A DNA stretch of 64,000 bases from SSF14 sp046331245 (GCA_046331245.1 JAXLRH010000005.1:186001-250000), one strand, 5' to 3'; shown: positions 1 to 8,402, numbered from the stretch's first letter. Numbers and translations: made by a program. The notes: generated from the sequence alone by a model not told the origin.

Positions 1-1
1 C

Positions 2-1132
2 GTCCGGCTGGGCGGTCGGGTCATCGCCGTGCTCGCGCGGGAGTTCTTCTCCGCGATCCGGCTCCGCCCCGGTGAGCTCGAGCAGACCTACGAGCGGGTG
101 TTCGCCCGCTTCGCGGCGATGATCGCCGCCGGCGCGTTCCCGTTCCCCCAGGAGGACGTCGGCCACGCGACGATGCCCAGGGTGGGCGACGGCGTGGTCG
201 TTCTGGGACGGCGCGGTCAGATCGAGTACTCGTCGCCCAACGCCACGTCCACGCTCACGCGCTCGGGCGTCGATCGCGTCGTGCGCGGGTCGACCTTGGC
301 CGAGCTCGGCTTCGACGTGGGCGCCGTGCGCTCGAGCCTGGGCCTCGGCCGCCCGATGACCGAGGAGCTCGAGCGCCCCGGCGACGTCACGCTCGTGGTG
401 CGGGTGCTGCCGTTCGTGGACGAGGGCTCGGTCCGAGGGGCCGTCGTCCTGATCCGCGACATCTCCGACGTCCGTCGCCGCGACCGTCTGCTCCTGTCGA
501 AGGACGCGACCATCAGCGAGATCCACCACCGGGTGAAGAACAACCTGCAGACGATCTCGTCCCTCCTGCGGTTGCAGGGTCGCCGCCTCACCGAGCCGTC
601 CGCCCGCGCCGCGGTGGAGGAGTCGGTGCGCCGCATCCGCTCCATCGCGCTCGTCCACGAGACGCTGTCCCGGGAGCCGGGCGACGACGTGGAGTTCCGC
701 GAGGTGCTCAAGCCGCTCGTGCGCATGGTCAACGAGGGCCTGGTGTCGTCGGAGCACCCGATCCGCTTCGAGATCGACGGCGACGGCGGCGTGGTCTCGT
801 CGGAGGTCGCCACGTCGTTGTCGCTCGTGGTGACCGAGCTCCTGCAGAACGCCGTGGAGCACGCGTTCCCCGCCGACCGGACGTCGGGGGAGGAGCCGCT
901 CGTCCGGATCGTGCTCGCCCACGACGCGGACTCGATCCGCGTCGAGGTGGTCGACAACGGTGTGGGAGTGGGGCCGGCGTTCGACCCGGCGGCGGCGACG
1001 AGCCTCGGCCAGTCGATCGTGCAGGCCCTCGTGCAGGACGAGTTGCGGGGCGCGATCGGGTACCGGCAGCGGGCCGACGGCCCGGGGACGTCAGTGGTGC
1101 TCGAGGTGTCGTCCCACAAGCAGTGGGACTGA
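2..1132 (+). CDS. pdtaS: Sensor histidine kinase, PdtaS-like (5' end outside window)
   Basis: The reading frame is open from base 2, so the gene is cut by the left edge and about 376 residues are visible. The fragment starts inside what should be an N-terminal sensor region. It continues with a PAS-like segment (from about residue 60), a HisKA_2 dimerisation/phosphoacceptor helix with the HHRVKNN signature near residue 175, and a HATPase_c domain with an N-box (ELLQNAVEH). HisKA_2 kinases of this type phosphorylate the RNA-binding ANTAR regulator PdtaR in mycobacteria; the partner is not in this window. It converges on a whiB gene, the same arrangement as Rv3220c/whiB1 in Mycobacterium tuberculosis. 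A GTG at base 29 is in frame but is unlikely to be the true start, because residues before it fit the family. Confidence 0.85.
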   Translation, partial: VRLGGRVIAVLAREFFSAIRLRPGELEQTYERVFARFAAMIAAGAFPFPQEDVGHATMPRVGDGVVVLGRRGQIEYSSPNATSTLTRSGVDRVVRGSTLAELGFDVGAVRSSLGLGRPMTEELERPGDVTLVVRVLPFVDEGSVRGAVVLIRDISDVRRRDRLLLSKDATISEIHHRVKNNLQTISSLLRLQGRRLTEPSARAAVEESVRRIRSIALVHETLSREPGDDVEFREVLKPLVRMVNEGLVSSEHPIRFEIDGDGGVVSSEVATSLSLVVTELLQNAVEHAFPADRTSGEEPLVRIVLAHDADSIRVEVVDNGVGVGPAFDPAAATSLGQSIVQALVQDELRGAIGYRQRADGPGTSVVLEVSSHKQWD

Positions 1133-1140
1133 CGGGTCGG

Positions 1141-1425
1141 TCAGGCCGACTTGCGCTGGCTGGCGAGCCAGGCGCGGCGCAGCTTGCGGCGCTCTTCCTC
1201 CGAGGTGCCACCCCAGACACCGGAGTCCTGGTTGGTGATCATCGCGAACTCGAGGCAGGGGGCCTTCGAGGCGCAGGTGCCGCACACGGCCTTTGCGGTG
1301 TCGATCTGCTCGATGGCGGGGCCGGTGGTGCCGACCGGGAAGAACAGGTCGGGATCGGTGTCCTGGCAGGCCGCGACTGAACGCCAGTCATCGTTCGCAA
1401 GGGTGAGAGAGCGGCTCGAGGTCAT
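1141..1425 (-). CDS. whiB1: WhiB-family iron-sulfur transcription regulator (WhiB1-like)
   Basis: This 94-residue protein has the four cysteines of the [4Fe-4S] cluster (C20, C48, C51, C57) and the GVWGG turn at 69-73 followed by a basic C-terminal tail (ERRKLRR) for DNA contact. WhiB1 is an essential NO-sensing regulator in mycobacteria that binds the principal sigma factor. I start at the ATG ending at 1425 because GGAGG lies 10 bases upstream on the minus strand. An in-frame upstream start at 1518 would add 31 residues that do not look like the family. It converges with the pdtaS-like gene, 8 bases apart, which supports the WhiB1 assignment by synteny. Confidence 0.88.
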   Translation of the reverse strand: MTSSRSLTLANDDWRSVAACQDTDPDLFFPVGTTGPAIEQIDTAKAVCGTCASKAPCLEFAMITNQDSGVWGGTSEEERRKLRRAWLASQRKSA

Positions 1426-1653
1426 GGCCACGATTCCTCCAGAAAGGCGTGCAAGAGGGGTGATGAGGACACTGCAGAACTGATTCGGCTCCACCGCGAC
1501 AGAGGCCCCATACTGCATGGGGACCGGTGTCAGGGCTCACGAGCTACCCGCCGTTCGGACCGGTTGGTCGGGCTCTTGTGAAAAGTGGAACAAGCCCAAG
1601 GTATCGTCGGATTACGGCCCTGTAAAGGGAAAGTTCGGGAGGATTTGCATTTC

Positions 1654-2337
1654 ATGATGGTCATCGGTCATAGGGGCGCCTCCTTCGATTTCCCCGAGAA
1701 CACCCTCGAGGCCTTCGAGGGGGCGGCGGCGCAGGGCGCGGACTGGGTCGAGCTCGACGTCCGGTGCACCGCCGACGGTGTCCTGGTGGTGCACCACGAC
1801 GCCGTGCTGCCCGACGGCCGGGTCATCTTCGACACGATTGCCGGCGACCTCCCCGACACGGTGACGACCCTCGAGCTGGCGCTGGCCACGTGCCTCCCGA
1901 TGGGCGTGAACGTGGAGATCAAGAACTCCCCGGCGGAGCCCGGGTACGACCCGACGGGCGCGCTCGCCCGCTCCACGGTGCTGGCGATCGGCGGTGTCGG
2001 GCCCGGCCTCGACGTGCTCGTGAGCTCCTTCGACATCGGCACGCTCGAGGCGGTGCGCTCGGCCGACCCGATGCTGGCCACCGGCTATCTCGTGCTCAGC
2101 ACCGAGGAGCCCGACGATGCGGTGGCGATGGCCGTCGGCGGCGGCCATCGGGCCGTCAACCCGTGGGACCCGTGCGTCACCGAGGCCTCGGTGGCGCGGG
2201 CGCACGACGCCGGCATCGAGGTGAACGTGTGGACCGTCGACGATCCCGACCGCATCCGTCAGCTGGCGGACTGGGGGGTCGACGCGGTGATCACGAATCG
2301 GCCGGCGGTGGCCCGTCGGGCCCTCGGCCTCGACTGA
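1654..2337 (+). CDS. Glycerophosphodiester phosphodiesterase
   Basis: The 227-residue protein opens directly with the GDPD signature: IGHRGAS with H6/R7, then ENTLEAF, VELDV (E33, D35) and VVHHD (H47, H48), the metal-binding and acid-base residues. The family hydrolyses glycerophosphodiesters to glycerol-3-phosphate and an alcohol. There is no signal peptide, so it should act in the cytosol. Start chosen at ATG 1654 because GGGAGG sits about 10 bases upstream; a second ATG follows immediately at 1657. A TATCGT hexamer at 1602-1607 could be the -10 element. Length is typical for compact bacterial GDPDs. An ABC importer with UgpC-like architecture at 48.7 kb might supply its substrates, but that link is only speculative. 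Confidence 0.92.
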   Translation: MMVIGHRGASFDFPENTLEAFEGAAAQGADWVELDVRCTADGVLVVHHDAVLPDGRVIFDTIAGDLPDTVTTLELALATCLPMGVNVEIKNSPAEPGYDPTGALARSTVLAIGGVGPGLDVLVSSFDIGTLEAVRSADPMLATGYLVLSTEEPDDAVAMAVGGGHRAVNPWDPCVTEASVARAHDAGIEVNVWTVDDPDRIRQLADWGVDAVITNRPAVARRALGLD

Positions 2338-2431
2338 GCGTCCGGCGACGCGCCTGCACCGCCGCGAGGCCGATCGCCAGCACCAGCACGACCCCGCCGG
2401 TGACGAGCCCGGAGGTGGTCACCGCGAGCAT
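2291..2431 (-). CDS. Possible small single-pass membrane protein (46 aa)
   Basis: An ATG overlaps the stop codon of the upstream lipid-kinase gene (TGATG), which suggests translational coupling. The 46 residues contain one hydrophobic helix (about residues 9-25, LVTGGVVLVLAIGL) followed by an arginine-rich then proline-rich tail, so it would be a single-span inner-membrane peptide with a cytosolic basic tail. Its last 47 bases overlap the convergent 3' end of the phosphodiesterase gene. It matches no family I know. The coupling and the helix favour a real gene, but the size leaves doubt. Confidence 0.4.
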   Translation of the reverse strand: MLAVTTSGLVTGGVVLVLAIGLAAVQARRRTLSRGRGPDGPPPADS

Positions 2432-3360
2432 CAGGCCCCGTACCCCAGCGGCACGACCAGCGACATCGCCGCGGGGTGGTGGAGGAACTCGAGCAGCGTC
2501 GCGTCGCCGAGGTCGTCGCCGTCGACCTGGTACGGCATCGGCTGGTCCATGGAGATGGTGAGCGCGCTCACGTCGGCGCGGTAGTCGACGATCGGGCTGC
2601 GCTTCATCGCGTCGCGCTCGCGCAGCGTGGCGAACATCAGGCGCAGGAACGACGGCGACTTGAGCTCGGTGAGCGTCATCGCGGTGAGCGGGCCCTCGAG
2701 GGTGACGTCGGGGGAGAGGTTGAAGGGACGGTGCCCGACGTAGGTGTACGGGTTGGAGTTCTGGATGACCGAGAAGAACCCGTTGGGCACGACCGTGCCG
2801 TCGTCGTAGGTGACGGTGAGGTGCGGGGTGTCGCGGTCGTACAGCCAGCCCCACGCCTCGATGCCGGCCCAGACGAACAGCGCGTGGCCGAGCCGCCGCT
2901 TGAGGTGCGACCGCTTCTCGACCTGGCGCACGAGCCGGGCGTCCCAGCCGACGCCGGTGTGGAAGAGGAAGTAGCGCCCGTTGACCGAGCCGAGGCCGAT
3001 GCGCCGGATGGAGCCGGCCGTGAGGGCCTCGAGCGTGGTGCGCAGCGCGTCCATCGGGTGGTCGGCGAGGCCGAGGGTACGGGCGAACACGTTCGTCGAG
3101 CCGCCGGGCAGCGGCGCGAGCGCGACGTCGGTGCCGGCGATGCCGTTCGCCGCCTCGTTGAGCGTGCCGTCGCCGCCGAGCACCATCACCACGTCGAATC
3201 CCTCGGCGGCGGCGGTCTGCGCGAACTCCGTCGCGTGGCCGCGGTGGCGCGTCTCCACCATCCTCACGTCGTGCGCGGCGGAGGCCAGACGGTGCACCCC
3301 GACCTGGCGCCGGGGCGTCACCGACGACGCAGCGGCGTTCACGATCAGGAGGACCTTCAT
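2431..3360 (-). CDS. Diacylglycerol kinase-family lipid kinase
   Basis: The 309-residue protein starts with the KVLLIVNAAASS strand typical of the DAGK/LCB5 catalytic domain. It carries the nucleotide-binding GGDGT at residues 62-66 followed by LNEAANG, and PLPGGSTNVFART near residue 104. The C-terminal half is the beta-sandwich lipid-binding part (DGDDLGD). These enzymes phosphorylate diacylglycerol, sphingosine-like or other membrane lipids at the cytosolic face. The start is ATG with a TACGGT hexamer 10 bases upstream, so its leader is very short. A tiny membrane ORF is coupled to its stop codon. The substrate cannot be told from sequence. Confidence 0.9.
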   Translation of the reverse strand: MKVLLIVNAAASSVTPRRQVGVHRLASAAHDVRMVETRHRGHATEFAQTAAAEGFDVVMVLGGDGTLNEAANGIAGTDVALAPLPGGSTNVFARTLGLADHPMDALRTTLEALTAGSIRRIGLGSVNGRYFLFHTGVGWDARLVRQVEKRSHLKRRLGHALFVWAGIEAWGWLYDRDTPHLTVTYDDGTVVPNGFFSVIQNSNPYTYVGHRPFNLSPDVTLEGPLTAMTLTELKSPSFLRLMFATLRERDAMKRSPIVDYRADVSALTISMDQPMPYQVDGDDLGDATLLEFLHHPAAMSLVVPLGYGA

Positions 3361-3434
3361 GACGGCGGCAACCGTAGCCCGTGGCGGCCGGGCTCGGTTT
3401 GGTCGCTCACCGCGAGCCTTGGCAGACTGTCGCC

Positions 3435-4211
3435 ATGAACGTCGTAGTTTGTGTCAAGCAGATCCCCGACCCGGCCGACCCGGGCGCGCTGGATCCCGAA
3501 TCCAAGACCCTCAAGCGGGATGGCAAGCTCATCCTCGACGAATCCGACAGCTACGGCGTGGAGATGGCGCTGCAGCTCGTGGGCGATTCCGGTGAGGTCA
3601 CCCTCGTGTCGATGGCGCCGAACGGCGAGGTCTCCGGCCTCCGCACCGCGCTCGCGATGGGCGCCGCCAAGGCCGTCCTCGTGAGCGACGACGCGCTCAA
3701 GGGCTCCGACGCCCTCACCACCGCCAAGGTGCTGGCCAAGGCCATCGGCCGCGCCGGTGACTTCGACCTCGTCCTCGCGGCGACCGAGTCGTCCGACGGC
3801 TACACGGGCGTCGTGCCCGAGCAGATCGCCGCCGTGCTGGGCCTGCCCTCCGTCACGTTCGCCAAGTCGGTCACCGTCGACGGCGACACCGTGAAGGTCG
3901 ACCGCCAGACCGAGGCCGGCTACGACGAGGTCACCTCGCCGCTGCCCGCCGTCGTGTCCGTGACGGCCGGCGTGGTCGAGCCCCGCTACCCGTCGTTCAA
4001 GGGCATCATGGCCGCCAAGTCGAAGCCCGTCGACCAGGTGACCCTGGGCGACCTCGGCATCGAGGCCAGCCAGGCCGGTTGGGCCGGTGCGGGCCAGGAG
4101 ATCGTGGAGGTGGCCACGGCCGCCGCCCGCGAGGCCGGCGAGATCATCGAGGACGACGGCGAAGCGTTCGCCAAGATCGTCGACTTCCTGTCCAATCTCA
4201 AGGTCATCTGA
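3435..4211 (+). CDS. etfB: Electron transfer flavoprotein subunit beta
   Basis: The 258-residue protein has the beta-subunit hallmarks: VVVCVKQIPDP at the N-terminus, the D-SYGVEMALQL segment and VLAATESSDGYTG around residues 114-126. The C-terminal part has the recognition-loop region (RYPSFKGIMAAKSKP). EtfB with EtfA carries electrons from acyl-CoA dehydrogenases to the quinone pool and holds AMP. ATG 3435 is chosen because the protein then begins exactly at the conserved MNVVVCVKQ. The gene is followed after 10 bases by etfA, forming an operon. Two acyl-CoA dehydrogenases elsewhere in the window (11.5 and 32.6 kb) are plausible electron donors. Confidence 0.96.
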   Translation: MNVVVCVKQIPDPADPGALDPESKTLKRDGKLILDESDSYGVEMALQLVGDSGEVTLVSMAPNGEVSGLRTALAMGAAKAVLVSDDALKGSDALTTAKVLAKAIGRAGDFDLVLAATESSDGYTGVVPEQIAAVLGLPSVTFAKSVTVDGDTVKVDRQTEAGYDEVTSPLPAVVSVTAGVVEPRYPSFKGIMAAKSKPVDQVTLGDLGIEASQAGWAGAGQEIVEVATAAAREAGEIIEDDGEAFAKIVDFLSNLKVI

Positions 4212-4221
4212 GGAGATCACC

Positions 4222-5187
4222 ATGACGCTTTCAAAGATCTGGGTCTTCGCTGAGGCCACCGACGGCAACGTCGCTCCCATCACCCTCGAGATGCTGGCCA
4301 AGGCCCGCGAGCTCGCCGGCACCGTCGAGGCGTTCTACGGCGGCGGCGACGCCGACGCCATCGCCGCGACGCTCGGCGCCCACGGCGCCACCACCGTCCA
4401 CGCGACCGGCGACCTCGGCGGTTCGCTCCTCGGTGTCCCGGTCGCCGCGGCCGTGGCCGCTGCCGTCGGCGGCGCCGCTCCCGACGCGATCTTCCTGGGC
4501 ACCACCCAGGACGGCCGCGACGTGGCCGGCCGCCTGTCGGTCGCCCTCGACGTGCCGGTGATCACCAACGTCACCAACCTCGACGTCCGTGACGGCGCCC
4601 TCTGCGGCGTCGAGCCGATCTTCGGCGGCACGCAGGACGTGTACACGAAGTTCACGGGCTCGGGCCCGGGCATCTTCCTCATCCGCCCGAAGTCGTTCGC
4701 CGCGGAGGAGTCCGGCGGTGGCGCTGCCGCCGTCGCGTCGCTCTCGGTGCCCGACACCGGCGCGACCGGCACGGCCAAGGTCGTCAACCGTCACGTCGAG
4801 GAGCACTCCGGTCCGAAGCTCGACGAGGCGGCCGTCGTCGTGGCCGGTGGCCGCGGCCTCGGCGAGGCGGCGAACTACCAGCTCGTCGAGGATCTGGCCA
4901 AGGCGCTCAAGGCCGCACCGGGTGCGTCCCGTGCGATCGTCGACGCCGGCTGGGTGCCGTACAGCTACCAGGTGGGTCAGACCGGCAAGGTCGTGAAGCC
5001 GACCGTGTACATCGCCGCCGGCATCTCGGGCGCCACGCAGCACCTCGTGGGCATGAAGGGTTCCAAGAACATCATCGCCATCAACAAGGATCCCGAGGCC
5101 CCGATCTTCTCGGTCGCCGACCTCGGCATCGTGGGCGACGTGCACAAGGTGCTCCCGAAGCTCCTCGAAGCCCTCCAGGCTCGCTGA
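4222..5187 (+). CDS. etfA: Electron transfer flavoprotein subunit alpha
   Basis: The 321-residue protein begins SKIWVFAEATDGNVAPITLEM, as EtfA does. It has the C-terminal FAD-binding region with VVAGGRGLGEAANYQLVEDLA, then a VGQTGKVVKPTVYIAAGISGATQHLVGM segment and INKDPEAPIF. It pairs with EtfB to form the soluble heterodimer that binds FAD and delivers electrons to ETF:quinone oxidoreductase. Start at ATG 4222 is backed by AGGAG 7 bases upstream, right after the etfB stop. The gene ends 27 bases before a perfect 12-bp hairpin that should terminate the operon. Confidence 0.96.
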   Translation: MTLSKIWVFAEATDGNVAPITLEMLAKARELAGTVEAFYGGGDADAIAATLGAHGATTVHATGDLGGSLLGVPVAAAVAAAVGGAAPDAIFLGTTQDGRDVAGRLSVALDVPVITNVTNLDVRDGALCGVEPIFGGTQDVYTKFTGSGPGIFLIRPKSFAAEESGGGAAAVASLSVPDTGATGTAKVVNRHVEEHSGPKLDEAAVVVAGGRGLGEAANYQLVEDLAKALKAAPGASRAIVDAGWVPYSYQVGQTGKVVKPTVYIAAGISGATQHLVGMKGSKNIIAINKDPEAPIFSVADLGIVGDVHKVLPKLLEALQAR

Positions 5188-5214
5188 GCCCGATCGACAC
5201 CGATCATCCGATCG

Positions 5215-5242
5215 ACGCCCCGCTCCACTCGGAGCGGGGCGT
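5215..5242. terminator. Perfect hairpin between convergent etfA and OmpA-like gene
   Basis: Positions 5215-5226 and 5231-5242 form a perfect 12-bp inverted repeat, GC-rich, with a 4-base loop (actc). There is no clear T-tract, as is common for high-GC actinobacterial terminators. It sits between two genes that converge, so it could stop transcription from both sides. Confidence 0.8.
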
Positions 5243-5251
5243 CGTCGCGTC

Positions 5252-6337
5252 TCAGGCCAGGAGGTTGACGAACCGCACGTCGATCCGCCGGTTCCGCGCC
5301 CGGCCCTCCTCGGTGCCGTTGTCGCCGACCGGGTTCTGGTCGCCGGCGCCGACGGCATCGAAGCGGGCGCGGTCGATGCCTCCGGTGGTGACCATGTAGT
5401 CGACCACCGCGTTCGCCCGGGCGGTGGACAGCGCGAGGTTCTTCGCCGGGTCGCCGACGTTGTCGGTGTAGCCGGTCACCACCATGCGGGCCGCGGGGCT
5501 GAGCCGCAGCGCCGCGACGCCGAGGCCGAGCACGCCGGTGTAGGCCGGATCGAGCTCGGCCGACCCGGTGGCGAACAGGAACGGCTCGTCGACGTACACC
5601 GTGCCGTCCGTCGAGACCGGCACGGAGGGGTCGACGACGTACTGGTTCACGACGTTGTCGGGCCCGAGCACGGCGGCGGCCTTGGCGATGTACTGCTGGG
5701 CCTCCTCGGCGGAGGAGATGCGGTCCTCGAGGTACAGCTTCCCGGCGCGGTACACCGCCTTGTGGGTGGGCGCCGCCGGAGCCGGCGGCGCGGTGGTGGG
5801 CGGGACGGACGGCGGGGCGGTGGTCGGGGGCGCGGTCACCGGCGCGGCGGTCGTCGGTGCGATCGTGGTCGGTGCGATCGTGGGGGCCGACTCGGTGACC
5901 GGGGGCGAGGTGATGGTGACCGCAGCGCGGGGCGACGCCTCGGTGCGAGCCGCGCCGTCGTTCCCACCCATCGCGAAGGCGGCCACGCCGGCGGTGGCGA
6001 GCGCGAGCAGTGCGAGCACGACGAGCACCGCCGTGGCGGGACGGCGTGCCGCGTCGCCCTCTGCGGGCTCCTCGGCCGTCGGCGCCGGAGAGGGCGGCTC
6101 GTCCGCGGGTCGTCGTCGCTCGGCGTCGAGGGCCGACTCGGCGCTCGCCCGCAGGCGATCGAGATCGACGGTCGGAGCCACGATCGCCTCCACGACGCCT
6201 GCCGGGGCAGCGCCGGTGGGCCGGGTCCGTGCCGGCAGGTCGGGAAGCGTGTGGTCGGTGTCGATGCCGTGTGGATCGGGATTCGCCGCGAATTCCTTGA
6301 GCCGCCCGCTCACGGGTCCTTGGGCAGATTTGCCCAT
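5252..6337 (-). CDS. Membrane-anchored OmpA-family protein
   Basis: This 361-residue protein has a cytosolic N-terminal tail of about 100 residues, one transmembrane helix (TAVLVVLALLALATAGVAAF), a long Pro/Thr-rich linker (repeats of TAPPTT type), a BON-like segment (SAEEAQQYIAKAAAVLGPDNVV) and a C-terminal OmpA peptidoglycan-binding domain. That domain has the expected residues: FLFATGSAEL, VVTGYTDNVGD and LSTARANAVVDYM, ending in GRARNRRIDVRF. The architecture recalls ArfA/OmpATb of mycobacteria. It probably tethers the membrane to the cell wall. Start at ATG 6337, though an in-frame upstream start at 6376 exists. It is alone on this strand and faces etfA across a hairpin. Confidence 0.85.
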   Translation of the reverse strand: MGKSAQGPVSGRLKEFAANPDPHGIDTDHTLPDLPARTRPTGAAPAGVVEAIVAPTVDLDRLRASAESALDAERRRPADEPPSPAPTAEEPAEGDAARRPATAVLVVLALLALATAGVAAFAMGGNDGAARTEASPRAAVTITSPPVTESAPTIAPTTIAPTTAAPVTAPPTTAPPSVPPTTAPPAPAAPTHKAVYRAGKLYLEDRISSAEEAQQYIAKAAAVLGPDNVVNQYVVDPSVPVSTDGTVYVDEPFLFATGSAELDPAYTGVLGLGVAALRLSPAARMVVTGYTDNVGDPAKNLALSTARANAVVDYMVTTGGIDRARFDAVGAGDQNPVGDNGTEEGRARNRRIDVRFVNLLA

Positions 6338-6424
6338 ATTGCCGCCGGGCGGGCGCCACCTAGGGTCCCCCGGCAACTCGGACCCGGATTCGCCGCTGGA
6401 GGGAGTGGCGGGTCCGGGTCCGCG

Positions 6425-7180
6425 TCAGACCAGTGGCCAGGGGTAGCGGCGTCCGGTGGGGTCGTGGGGGAACGTGCCCCGGCGCACCACCGAGGCCGTG
6501 CGATCGCGCATCGCCGCCACCTCGTCGTCGGTGAGGAGGTCGCGCAGGCCCTCCGACACGTCCCGATCGAGCCAGTCGACGAGGTCGGCGGCGAGGTCGG
6601 CGGCGATCGGGTCGCCGGCGAAGTCCCACATGACGGTGCGCAGCTTGAACTCCTCGTGGAAGCTGAGCCCGTGGTCGATGCCCCAGAGGTGGTCGAGCTC
6701 GCTGAGCAGGATGTGGCCGCCCTTGCGGTCGGTGTTGTTCGACACCAGGTCGAAGAGGCACAGCTGCTCGAGTGCCCGCCGATGGCGTGTCTCGTCCTTG
6801 AACGTGAAGTAGTGCTCCTCGAAGCGCGAGGGCACGAAGAACTGGAGCGAGCCCACGCCGAGCGGGCCGTCCCGTTCGACGGTCGGCGGCACGATGGCCC
6901 ACCCGAGCTCGGCGGCGAGGCGATAGGCGGCGACCTCGCGACGCCACAGTCCCGACGGGAAGTCCCAGAGCGGACGCTCGCCGGCCTCGGGCTTGTAGAT
7001 CCCCTGGCAGCGGAGCCCGTCGGCGTCGGAGACGGTGACGAGGTACGTGCCGTTGGAGCTCCACGGCATCCGGCCCAGGATCTCGATCTCGCCGCGCTCC
7101 AGCAGCGGCGCGGCCACCTCGTCGCCGACGTCGACGGTGGCGTCGAGCACCTCGCTGATCTCCTGGGAGTCCTCGCTCAT
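6425..7180 (-). CDS. SCO1664-family protein (PI3/PI4-kinase-like fold)
   Basis: The 251-residue protein matches the SCO1664 family: GIYKPEAGERPLWDFP, then LWRREVAAYRLAAELGW, FDLVSNNTDRKGGHILL and WGIDHGLSFHEEFKLRTVMWDF. The NNTDRKGGH and IDHG segments resemble the catalytic and metal-binding loops of PI3/PI4-kinase-like proteins, but no activity is established. It is the last gene of a three-gene operon (histidine phosphatase, DUF3090, SCO1664) that is conserved in many actinobacteria, including Rv2135c-Rv2134c-Rv2133c of M. tuberculosis. The spacing to the DUF3090 gene is 13 bases. Confidence 0.88.
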   Translation of the reverse strand: MSEDSQEISEVLDATVDVGDEVAAPLLERGEIEILGRMPWSSNGTYLVTVSDADGLRCQGIYKPEAGERPLWDFPSGLWRREVAAYRLAAELGWAIVPPTVERDGPLGVGSLQFFVPSRFEEHYFTFKDETRHRRALEQLCLFDLVSNNTDRKGGHILLSELDHLWGIDHGLSFHEEFKLRTVMWDFAGDPIAADLAADLVDWLDRDVSEGLRDLLTDDEVAAMRDRTASVVRRGTFPHDPTGRRYPWPLV

Positions 7181-7193
7181 GGGCTCGACGACG

Positions 7194-7697
7194 TCAGTTG
7201 AGCCGGGGGCAGAAGTGGCCGTCGGCGTCGATCGGCCGGCCGCACAGCGGGCAGGTCGGCCGCCCCGACGAGACCACCTCTCGTGCGCCCTCGACGAACG
7301 CCTCGACCTGGCCGCGGGTGAGGCCGAACCGCGCCTGGCTGCCCGTGGGCGCGCTGTCGGGGTCGTCCTCGGACTCGTCGGGAACCATCTCCTCGGCGAT
7401 CACGATGACCTTCGACTCGGCCTCGTCGATCGCCACCATCATCGAGCCCACGACCCACTCCGAGATCACCGGCTGGTACAGCGGCGGCATCACGGTGGCG
7501 ACGGCCTCCTCGAGCTCGTAGCTCGCGATGACGCGGGAGAGATAGTCGGCGAGCAGGGCCACCTGCTGCTTCTCGAGCCGCAGCGTGACGACCTGCGACG
7601 AGGTGACGGCCTGCAGGAAGAACACGCGCTGGCCGGCCGGGCCCTCGGTGCCGACGGCGAAGGACTCCACCTGGGGGAGGTCGAACGAGTTCGACAT
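7194..7697 (-). CDS. DUF3090 family protein
   Basis: The 167-residue protein has the DUF3090 pattern: FDLPQVESFAVGTEGPAGQRVFFLQA at the N-terminus and a C-terminal zinc-finger-like end PTCPLCGRPIDADGHFCPRLN with three cysteines and one histidine. The function is unknown. Its start codon overlaps the stop of the upstream histidine phosphatase (TGATG), so the two are translationally coupled, and the SCO1664-family gene follows. The lasting linkage of these three genes across actinobacteria implies a shared process. Confidence 0.9.
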   Translation of the reverse strand: MSNSFDLPQVESFAVGTEGPAGQRVFFLQAVTSSQVVTLRLEKQQVALLADYLSRVIASYELEEAVATVMPPLYQPVISEWVVGSMMVAIDEAESKVIVIAEEMVPDESEDDPDSAPTGSQARFGLTRGQVEAFVEGAREVVSSGRPTCPLCGRPIDADGHFCPRLN

Positions 7698-8344
7698 CAC
7701 GACGGCGCCAGCGACGAGAGGTCGTCGCCGGTCGAGTTGACGGCAAGCACGATGGGGACGCCCGGGCCGTAGAGGATGGGCGTGATCGAGCAGGGCGAGA
7801 TGACGATGCGCTGGAAGAGGTCGAGGTGGGTGCCCTGCGCCTGGGCCACCGCCGCCTTGATCGGGTCGGCGTGGGACACGCACACGATGCGCTCGCCGGG
7901 ATGGGCGGCGACCAGGCGTGCGATCTCCCCGCACATGCGGGTCTGCATCTCGGTGAACGACTCGCCGCCCGGAAAGCGGAACACCGACGGGGCGCCCTGG
8001 ACGGTCTTCCACTCGGGGAGCTTGTAGAGGTCCTTCAGCTTGCGCCCCGTCCACTCGCCGAACTCGCACTCGAGCAGGCCCTTGCTGGTGCGGACCCGGC
8101 GGCCGACGGCGCGGGCGATGGGCGCGGCGGTCTCCTGCGTGCGCTCCAGCGGGGAGGCGTAGACGGCGGCGATCTCGCCCATCGCGCCGATGCGGGCGGC
8201 GGCCTTGTCGGCCTGGGCCCGACCGGTGTCGGCGAGGTGGAGGCCCGGGGCCCGGCCGGGGAGCAGCGTGCCGGTGGTGGCGGTCTGGCCGTGGCGGACG
8301 AGCAGGACGAGCGTGGGTGCGGGGGGCGGGGGAGGCTTGGCCAT
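7697..8344 (-). CDS. Histidine phosphatase family protein (MSMEG_4193-like)
   Basis: The 215-residue protein has the phosphoglycerate-mutase-like catalytic core: LLVRHGQT (R17, H18), ASPLERTQETA, ECEFGEWTGRKLKDL, the FPGGESFTEMQ loop and the second histidine in CVSHADPIKA. These enzymes form a phosphohistidine intermediate and hydrolyse phosphomonoesters; the substrate here is unknown. A TAGCGT hexamer lies 9 bases before its ATG, so the transcript is nearly leaderless. It heads the operon with the DUF3090 and SCO1664 genes. Confidence 0.92.
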   Translation of the reverse strand: MAKPPPPPAPTLVLLVRHGQTATTGTLLPGRAPGLHLADTGRAQADKAAARIGAMGEIAAVYASPLERTQETAAPIARAVGRRVRTSKGLLECEFGEWTGRKLKDLYKLPEWKTVQGAPSVFRFPGGESFTEMQTRMCGEIARLVAAHPGERIVCVSHADPIKAAVAQAQGTHLDLFQRIVISPCSITPILYGPGVPIVLAVNSTGDDLSSLAPS

Positions 8345-8402
8345 CTGCGCTCCACGCTAGTACCGGGTCGGGTCACCTCGATCCGCGTGCCACAGTGGAC
8401 CG

